Shown here: piece by piece, positions 6,986 to 11,728 of the stretch
Position numbering within the stretch: position 1 is the first letter of the stretch
Layout: the number at the start of each line of letters is the position of its first letter
Assembly: GCA_018609825.1 (NCBI GenBank)
Contig: JAHEOA010000178.1
Span: 1-14,422, forward strand
Length of the DNA stretch: 14,422 nucleotides
From: Candidatus Bipolaricaulota bacterium
GTDB lineage: Bacteria; Bipolaricaulota; Bipolaricaulia; RBG-16-55-9
Direction: 5' to 3'
Translations under genes and position numbers: made by a program
Notes under the pieces: generated by a model
Seen by the model: only the letters and a program-made list of their open reading frames with translations
Database searches by the model: none
Told to the model about the DNA's origin: nothing

Positions 6986-8097
6986 AGTTCATCGACGAGT
7001 ACCGCGATCCGGACGCCGCACGCCAATACGCCGACGCGATCCGTGAAGTCGTCTCTCAGCCGTGGACGCTCATGGAGGTTTGCGGCAGCCAGACCCACTC
7101 CATCGTGCGTTTCGGGGTCGACCAGCTCTTGCCCGACGAGGTCTCGCTCATCCACGGGCCGGGCTGTCCCGTCTGCGTCACGCCCGTGGAGCAGATCGAT
7201 CGCGCCATCGCGATTGCCGAGGATCCGACCGTGATCTTCTGCTCCTACGGGGACATGCTCCGCGTGCCGGGCACCGAGCGCGATCTGTTCTCGGTCAAAG
7301 CCCACGGCGGCGACGTCCGCATGGTCTATTCGCCCTTGGACGCGGTGAAACTGGCCGCCCACAACCCCGATCGCGAGGTCGTCTTCTTCGCCATCGGCTT
7401 TGAAACGACCGCCCCGGCCAACGCCATGGCGATCCATCAAGCGTATCGACAGGGGCTCTCGAACTTCTCCGTACTCGTCTCCCACGTCTGTGTCCCGCCG
7501 GCGATGGAGACGATTCTCAGCTCGCCGACCAATCAAGTCCAAGGCTTCCTCGCCGCCGGCCACGTCTGCACGGTCATGGGGGTCGAGGAGTACGTGCCGA
7601 TTGCTGAAAGGTACGGCGTGCCCATCGTCGTCACGGGCTTCGAGCCGCTCGATCTCTTGCAGGGCATCTATCACTGTCTGCGACAACTGGAGGAAGGTCG
7701 GGCGGAGGTGGAGATCCCGTATGCGCGCTCGGTCCGCGCCGACGGCAACCCCACAGCTCAGGAGCGCATCCGACAAGTCTTTCGCGTGGTTCCGCGCAAG
7801 TGGCGCGGCATCGGCGAGATCCCCAAGAGCGGGCTCGGCCTGAGGCCTCCCTATGACACCCTGGATGCCGAGGTGCGCTTCAATCTGGCCGACGTGCATT
7901 CGGAAGAGTCGAGCGAGTGCATCGCCGGTCAGGTGCTGCAGGGCATCAAGCGACCCCATGACTGCCCGGCGTTCGGCACGCGCTGCACCCCCGAGCGGCC
8001 CTTGGGCGCGCCCATGGTCTCCTCGGAGGGGGCCTGCGCGGCCTATTACCGCTTCCGGCGCCACGAGGCCCTAGCCACCGCGACCTCGGAGGCCTGA
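6982..8097 (+). CDS. hypD: Hydrogenase Fe-S scaffold protein HypD
   Basis: HypD is the [4Fe-4S] scaffold on which, together with HypC, the Fe(CN)2CO moiety is assembled. The 371 residues contain the family motifs CGSQTH (34-39), GPGCPVC with Cys62 and Cys65, [10 protein letters not shown] and HVCTVMG. A cysteine-rich C-terminus (Cys313, Cys328, Cys335, Cys352) matches the positions expected for cluster ligands. The GTG start overlaps the hypC stop by 4 bp, and hypE begins 3 bp after the hypD stop. Nothing is missing or broken. Confidence 0.98.
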   Translation: MKFIDEYRDPDAARQYADAIREVVSQPWTLMEVCGSQTHSIVRFGVDQLLPDEVSLIHGPGCPVCVTPVEQIDRAIAIAEDPTVIFCSYGDMLRVPGTERDLFSVKAHGGDVRMVYSPLDAVKLAAHNPDREVVFFAIGFETTAPANAMAIHQAYRQGLSNFSVLVSHVCVPPAMETILSSPTNQVQGFLAAGHVCTVMGVEEYVPIAERYGVPIVVTGFEPLDLLQGIYHCLRQLEEGRAEVEIPYARSVRADGNPTAQERIRQVFRVVPRKWRGIGEIPKSGLGLRPPYDTLDAEVRFNLADVHSEESSECIAGQVLQGIKRPHDCPAFGTRCTPERPLGAPMVSSEGACAAYYRFRRHEALATATSEA

Positions 8098-8100
8098 TCG

Positions 8101-9162
8101 ATGCCCGAGTCCCACGACGTGCCCATCGGGCGGACCTGCCCCATCCCCCTCTCGGACTATCCCGAAGTGACGTTGGCCCATGGGGGCGGTGGCCGCCTCA
8201 TGCGCCAGCTGATCGAGCGGATGCTCGTGCCGAGCTTCGACAATCCCCATCTGAGTCGGACCCACGACGGGGCCGTCCTTGCGCCCGAGGGCGAGCGCGT
8301 GGCGTTCACGACGGATTCCTTTGTCGTTCACCCGCTCCAGTTCCCCGGCGGCGACATCGGCAAGCTTTCCGTCTACGGGACCGTGAACGATCTGGCGATG
8401 TGCGGCGCTCGACCGCGCTATCTCAGTCTGGGGCTCATTGCGGAAGAGGGGCTGGCGATGGAGACGCTCTGGCAGATTGTTGAATCCATCCGCATGGCGG
8501 CCGAGGAGACGGGGGTCGAGATCGTCACGGGCGACACGAAGGTCGTCGACCGCGGCAAGGGCGACGGGCTCTACATCAACACCTCCGGCGTGGGATTCCT
8601 GTCAGAGGACGTGGATATCCGTCCGACACGGATCGAGCCGGGCGACGCCGTCATCGCCAGCGGCGACCTCGGGCGCCACGGCATGGCCATCATGGCCGTC
8701 CGCGAAGGGCTGTCGTTCGAGTCGACCCTCGAAAGCGACTGTGCCCCGCTCGCCGCGCCCATCCAAGATCTGCTGAGAAACGACATCCCGATCCACTGTT
8801 TGCGGGACCTGACGCGCGGCGGCCTCGCAAGCGCCGCGGTGGAGCTGGCCCAAAGCGCCGGGCATTCCGTCCGACTGGAGGAACGCGACATCGCCGTCGA
8901 TCGTCAGGTCCATGCGGCCTGCGAGCTGCTCGGCCTGGATCCACTGTATGTCGCCAACGAGGGGCGCTTCGTCGCCGTCGTGCCCGCCGCAAGTGCCGAT
9001 GACGCCCTGCACGTCCTCCGGACCCATGATGTCAGCGCCGACGCCGCCCAGATCGGCACGGTGCTCGACGACGAACGAGGCCTCGTGACCATGCGCACCG
9101 AGATCGGGGCAAGCCGCGTCATCGATCTTCTGAGCGGCGAGCAGCTTCCGCGTATCTGCTAG
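8101..9162 (+). CDS. hypE: Carbamoyl dehydratase HypE
   Basis: HypE takes a carbamoyl group from HypF on its C-terminal cysteine and dehydrates it with ATP to thiocyanate, the donor of the CN ligands. The 353 residues belong to the PurM/AIR synthase fold: glycine-rich HGGGG (27-31), DSFVV around 72-76 and NDLAMCGA (96-103) form the ATP site. The protein ends in PRIC, the invariant tail with the modified Cys353. GGAGG lies 8 nt before the ATG. Its partner HypF is encoded at the left end of the window, beyond the hydrogenase operon, rather than next to it. Confidence 0.98.
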   Translation: MPESHDVPIGRTCPIPLSDYPEVTLAHGGGGRLMRQLIERMLVPSFDNPHLSRTHDGAVLAPEGERVAFTTDSFVVHPLQFPGGDIGKLSVYGTVNDLAMCGARPRYLSLGLIAEEGLAMETLWQIVESIRMAAEETGVEIVTGDTKVVDRGKGDGLYINTSGVGFLSEDVDIRPTRIEPGDAVIASGDLGRHGMAIMAVREGLSFESTLESDCAPLAAPIQDLLRNDIPIHCLRDLTRGGLASAAVELAQSAGHSVRLEERDIAVDRQVHAACELLGLDPLYVANEGRFVAVVPAASADDALHVLRTHDVSADAAQIGTVLDDERGLVTMRTEIGASRVIDLLSGEQLPRIC

Positions 9163-9274
9163 TCGGTTGATCCAGCAGGTCCAGCCTGATGCTAACCACA
9201 AAGGCTGAGTTCGCGCTTGAACCGAGGGCCACACGGACGATCGCCATGCGTCTGGCACTTGGCATCGTTTGACT

Positions 9275-9302
9275 TTGCGTTTGCCGCGGTTCCAAGTATA
9301 AT
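9275..9302 (+). promoter_or_regulatory. Sigma-70-type promoter of the riboswitch transcript
   Basis: A perfect TATAAT at 9297-9302 is preceded by TTGCGT (9275-9280) with a 16-nt spacer; the -35 box is weak (three of six). Transcription would start near 9309, one or two bases before the first stem of the riboswitch. That fit supports the -10 box strongly. It also makes the downstream gene independent of hypCDE, which ends 134 bp upstream. Confidence 0.65.
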
Positions 9303-9310
9303 CAAGCCGC

Positions 9311-9392
9311 AGAAGCGACAAGGGCAAACCCAGTGAAACCTGGGGGCGCAAAGCCACGGGCCCACCATGGGCAGCCGAGCTGCCGAACTTCT
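9311..9392 (+). promoter_or_regulatory. Cyclic di-GMP-I (GEMM-I) riboswitch aptamer
   Basis: The conserved core is present in order: AAGGGCAAACC, a stem CCCAG/CTGGG capped by TGAAAC (9329-9344, containing the GAAA tetraloop), GGCGCAAAGCC (9345-9355), then the second helical arm with GGCAGC-CGA-GCTGCC (9370-9384) and the conserved GA after it. P1 is AGAAG (9311-9315) with CTTCT (9388-9392), placed as in the Vibrio Vc2 aptamer directly before the CGACA linker. The layout ending in GGCAGCC..GCTGCCGA resembles the Geobacter-type representatives I recall. No terminator with a U-run follows, so control is probably translational. Confidence 0.93.
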
Positions 9393-9418
9393 CGCAGTAC
9401 TTCAATCTTGGGAGGTTC
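9385..9418 (+). promoter_or_regulatory. Predicted expression platform: anti-Shine-Dalgarno helix exclusive with P1
   Basis: GAACTTCTC (9385-9393) can pair with GGGAGGTTC (9410-9418) over nine consecutive pairs, two of them G-U, hiding the Shine-Dalgarno GGGAGG (9410-9415). The same bases 9388-9392 form the 3' strand of aptamer P1. Ligand binding, which stabilises P1, should therefore release the ribosome site: a translational ON switch. This is read from base pairing by eye, without energy calculation. Confidence 0.7.
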
Positions 9419-9422
9419 CGCC

Positions 9423-9488
9423 ATGTTCCTAGCTCGATCCGCCGCGTGCCTGAGCCGCCTCGCTCGGGGTGAGTGCCCGTGCAGATGA
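9423..9488 (+). CDS. Putative 21-residue leader peptide under the riboswitch
   Basis: A short ORF, MFLARSAACLSRLARGECPCR, begins 7 nt after the strongest Shine-Dalgarno in the region (GGGAGG, 9410-9415), the one masked by the predicted anti-SD helix. Its TGA stop (9486-9488) overlaps the ATG at 9485 as ATGA. It is rich in Arg and Cys and resembles no family I recognise. It may act only by translational coupling, passing riboswitch control to the next gene; it is too short to judge by codon use. Confidence 0.5.
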   Translation: MFLARSAACLSRLARGECPCR

Positions 9489-9808
9489 CGATCTACTACA
9501 ACGAGGGCGATCGGTATCTCGTCGACCATGTCGACGAGATGGCCAACCGGGATCGCAAGAGCCGCAGCGCCGTGATTCTGACCATCTTGGAGGCGTTCTT
9601 CGAGCGGAACAAGAAGATCGGCCAGATCCTGCAGGATCAGGGCCTGTTGAGCGCGGAGGACGTCGACCAGATCCTCCAATTCCAGCAGGCCGAAGGCCAA
9701 AACCGCAAGTTCGGCGAAGTCGCCACCGAGCGAGGCCTCGTCTCGCTGCGGCATGTCCAGCGGGCCTTGTCCATCCAGGAGCTGGCGCAGGCCGGTCATC
9801 AGAACTGA
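9485..9808 (+). CDS. Small RHH-MshEN protein, putative c-di-GMP-responsive DNA-binding protein
   Basis: Residues 1-41 look like a ribbon-helix-helix domain: a short N-terminal strand, then VDEMANRDRKSRSAVILTIL with the SRSAV turn typical of the CopG/MetJ fold. Residues 44-67 and 75-98 are two copies of the 24-residue MshEN motif (basic-hydrophobic-Gly...Gly at 10, hydrophobic at 17, Leu at 21, Gln at 24), the c-di-GMP site found in PilB/MshE/GspE N-termini. Lys replaces the usual Arg at motif position 1 in both, Ala80 replaces the first conserved hydrophobic of copy two, and the spacer is 7 residues. ATG 9485 (107 residues) is chosen for the ATGA overlap with the leader; GTG at 9479, with GGTGA 6 nt before it, or GTG at 9473 are alternatives. 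It lacks an ATPase domain, so it is not a secretion motor. Confidence 0.8.
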   Translation: MTIYYNEGDRYLVDHVDEMANRDRKSRSAVILTILEAFFERNKKIGQILQDQGLLSAEDVDQILQFQQAEGQNRKFGEVATERGLVSLRHVQRALSIQELAQAGHQN

Positions 9809-9871
9809 CGAGACCCGTCCGCCGTTCTCCGGGAGCACCGAGACTGGGAAACGGCCTTCATGACCGATATC

Positions 9872-9901
9872 GGGCGCTATCGCGCGGAGCGGATAGCGCC
9901 C
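9872..9901 (+). terminator. Strong hairpin after the RHH-MshEN gene, possible terminator without U-run
   Basis: GGGCGCTATC (9872-9881) and GATAGCGCCC (9892-9901) are perfect reverse complements around a 10-base loop, 63 bp after the stop codon. No T-run follows, so it may be a weak or factor-assisted terminator, an mRNA 3' stabiliser, or part of the leader of the next gene. Confidence 0.45.
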
Positions 9902-10100
9902 TCGTCGCCTCGGTTGTCCCGCGTCTCCATCGTCGTCTGGACGTTGCGGGGGCCTAGATCCGTTGACATCGTTGGCCGCTGGCTGGGAACGCGCCTTCGA
10001 AGCGCAGCCCCCGCGCAAGGCTTGACCAGGACGCGCCGCTGCTGGCATGCTTCATCGGCGAGGACAGCGAGGTTGGCTCAACGCATGGCCAATCCGCCGA

Positions 10101-10105
10101 GGAGG
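10101..10105 (+). promoter_or_regulatory. Shine-Dalgarno of the cohesin/dockerin-like gene
   Basis: GGAGG lies 7 nt before ATG 10113 and decides the start in favour of this ATG over the in-frame upstream GTG/ATG codons; the chosen start also begins exactly at the signal peptide. Confidence 0.8.
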
Positions 10106-10112
10106 GAGTCAT

Positions 10113-11633
10113 ATGCGCGTTGCACGGGGTGGAGCGATCGTTGGCGTCCTGGTCTGGTTGATCGTCTGGTTCGGCCTGTGCGGATCACCGGGGCTAGCTC
10201 AAGAGGGCGCGACCGTCGCCTTGGAGAGCGGTCAAGTTGCCCAGGGCGAAACAGCGTCATTGGGGCTGTCGTTGGTGCCGCCGCGCGGCCTGCAGCGCTT
10301 CGACGTGACGATCATCGTGGCCAACGGCAACGTCGCCGAGATCGACGCGATCCACGCCCAGGGCATCAATGCGAACTTCGTGCGGGTTGTCAATCGGAAC
10401 CCGACCTCCATTCGCGTGCAGGGCGTCGACCTCGACAACCAGATCACCGCCACCGACGAAGCCATCGAGCTCCTCGCGATCGAACTGGTCGGGCGGAGCG
10501 TCGGCACCACGGACGTGACGATGGCCGACGTCCAAGTCTTCGACGAGCAGGGCTCGCCGTACTCGGTCAGCCCCCAAGACGCCACGCTGGAGGTCACCGA
10601 AGCCGGCCAGGACGAGCCCGAAGAACCCGAGGAACCCGAAGAGCCGGAGGAGCCCTCGGAGCCGACGCCACAGCCGCTGCCGAGCGCGGAGGCGTTGCCG
10701 GGGGATCTGGACGGCGACGGGCTGTTTGAGGACACGGACGGTGATGGGTCGTTCACCGCAGCGGACGTCGCGCTCTTCGGGCTGCAGTGGGACAGCGACC
10801 CCGTGCAGAGTCGCCCCTCCGCGTTCGACTTCAGCGGGGACGGCCAAGTGAACAGCGACGATCCCTTTGCGCTGGCCGATCTGCTGGAGGCCGCCCAAGC
10901 CAACGAGCCCGAGCAGCCGGAGGAGCCCGAGCCCGCGCCGGGCGCCGGCGTCACGGCGCTGGAATTGACCGGCGGCCCCTTTCTAGTTGACGAGACGACG
11001 ACGGTGACGCTGCGACTCATTGGGGCCCCGACGGGGCTGCAGAGCTATCGCGTGCGCCTGCGGGCCTCGGGCCCGGCCGTGGCGATCGGGGAAGCTCGGG
11101 GCGCCGCGACGTCATCGGGGCTCACCCAGGTCACCCGCCCATCCGAAGGGGTCCTGGAGATCCAGGGCGTCGACGTCGACGATCAGATCGCGAGCGGCGC
11201 GGCGAACGTCGCGCTGGCCGAGATCGACGTGCGGCCACGCCAACCGGGCGATGCCGAGATCTCGCTGGACGCGGTGACGTTCATCGACGATCAGGGCCAG
11301 TCGCTCGATCCCTTCGTGCGGCCGTTGTCCATGTCGATCTCGCCCGTGGTCTCGGCCATTGGGGATGCCGATCGACCGCCCCGCGACCTGAACGGCGATG
11401 GCCGGTTTGAAGACGTCAACGGCGACGGCGCGCTCAGCGAGGCCGACGTCATCCTCTTGGCGCTCAACCTGAACAGCCCCGAGATCCGAGACAACCCGTC
11501 GCTGTTCGACTTCAACGGGGACGGGTCCATCAGCTTCGCCGACGTGCAGGCGCTGCGGCGCCAGCTCCAGTCGACCCAACGGTCCCAGCGCGGCGCGCTC
11601 GCTGGCGAGCGCGGGACGTGGGTCTCCCCGTAA
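10113..11633 (+). CDS. Secreted protein with two cohesin-like plus dockerin-like units
   Basis: 506 residues. A signal peptide spans 1-30 (hydrophobic 9-22, likely cut after GLAQ). Cohesin-like beta domains at about 32-162 and 279-412 share QGVD-DNQI/QGVDVDDQI. Each is followed by a dockerin-like pair of calcium loops: DLDGDG..DTDGDG..ADVALF and FDFSGDG at 197-260, then DLNGDG..DVNGDG..ADVILL and FDFNGDG at 424-487. A Glu-Glu-Pro linker (about 165-190) joins the first pair. The protein is thus an internal duplication of one cohesin-dockerin unit. Cohesins and dockerins bind each other in cellulosomes, but similar modules also occur in non-cellulosomal surface proteins of bacteria and haloarchaea. 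No enzyme domain is present, so a scaffold or adhesion role is inferred, not shown. Confidence 0.8.
   Translation: MRVARGGAIVGVLVWLIVWFGLCGSPGLAQEGATVALESGQVAQGETASLGLSLVPPRGLQRFDVTIIVANGNVAEIDAIHAQGINANFVRVVNRNPTSIRVQGVDLDNQITATDEAIELLAIELVGRSVGTTDVTMADVQVFDEQGSPYSVSPQDATLEVTEAGQDEPEEPEEPEEPEEPSEPTPQPLPSAEALPGDLDGDGLFEDTDGDGSFTAADVALFGLQWDSDPVQSRPSAFDFSGDGQVNSDDPFALADLLEAAQANEPEQPEEPEPAPGAGVTALELTGGPFLVDETTTVTLRLIGAPTGLQSYRVRLRASGPAVAIGEARGAATSSGLTQVTRPSEGVLEIQGVDVDDQIASGAANVALAEIDVRPRQPGDAEISLDAVTFIDDQGQSLDPFVRPLSMSISPVVSAIGDADRPPRDLNGDGRFEDVNGDGALSEADVILLALNLNSPEIRDNPSLFDFNGDGSISFADVQALRRQLQSTQRSQRGALAGERGTWVSP
11594..11613 (+). other. Inverted repeat at the 3' end of the cohesin/dockerin-like gene
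   Basis: CGCGCTCGC and GCGAGCGCG are perfect 9-base arms around TG, inside the last codons before the stop at 11631-11633. No T-run follows. It could slow or end transcription, or be a by-product of GC-rich Arg/Ala codons. Confidence 0.3.
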
Positions 11634-11728
11634 CGCTGCGCCTGTCCGCTCCTGAGCCGAGCCAGGTCTAGCGGGGGCATGGCGCGCTCGTTTCGCGCGG
11701 CGCGCGAGCCGGCCTAGCATGGAGACCA

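Larger units (their letters stand above)
9809..10112 (+). other. 304-bp gene-free leader region with RNA-like structure
   Basis: No supported gene. It holds the perfect 10-bp hairpin at 9872-9901, a second bulged stem (GGCTG 9981-9985 with CAGCC 10005-10009, inner CGC/GCG, GGAA bulged), and two similar 16-mers starting CTGGGAA and ending CCTTC at 9844-9859 and 9983-9998 (13 of 16 identical). TTGACA at 9963-9968 is a perfect -35 box but no -10 follows at 16-18 nt. A long frame opening at ATG 9860 is a shadow that runs across the next gene in another frame. Confidence 0.5.

Noticed and set aside
9165..9210. Terminator after hypE
   Set aside because: Only four- and five-base arms (CAGG/CCTG, CAGCC/GGCTG) with no T-run were found.
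9963..9968. Promoter at the perfect -35 hexamer TTGACA
   Set aside because: No -10-like hexamer follows at 16-18 bases.
10600..10670. CRISPR-like or satellite repeat in the Glu-Glu-Pro linker
   Set aside because: It is codon-level low complexity inside one open frame, with no spacers.
9860..10729. 289-codon + frame starting in the leader region
   Set aside because: It is Arg-rich with no recognisable domain and overlaps the cohesin/dockerin-like gene in another frame; it has no clear Shine-Dalgarno.
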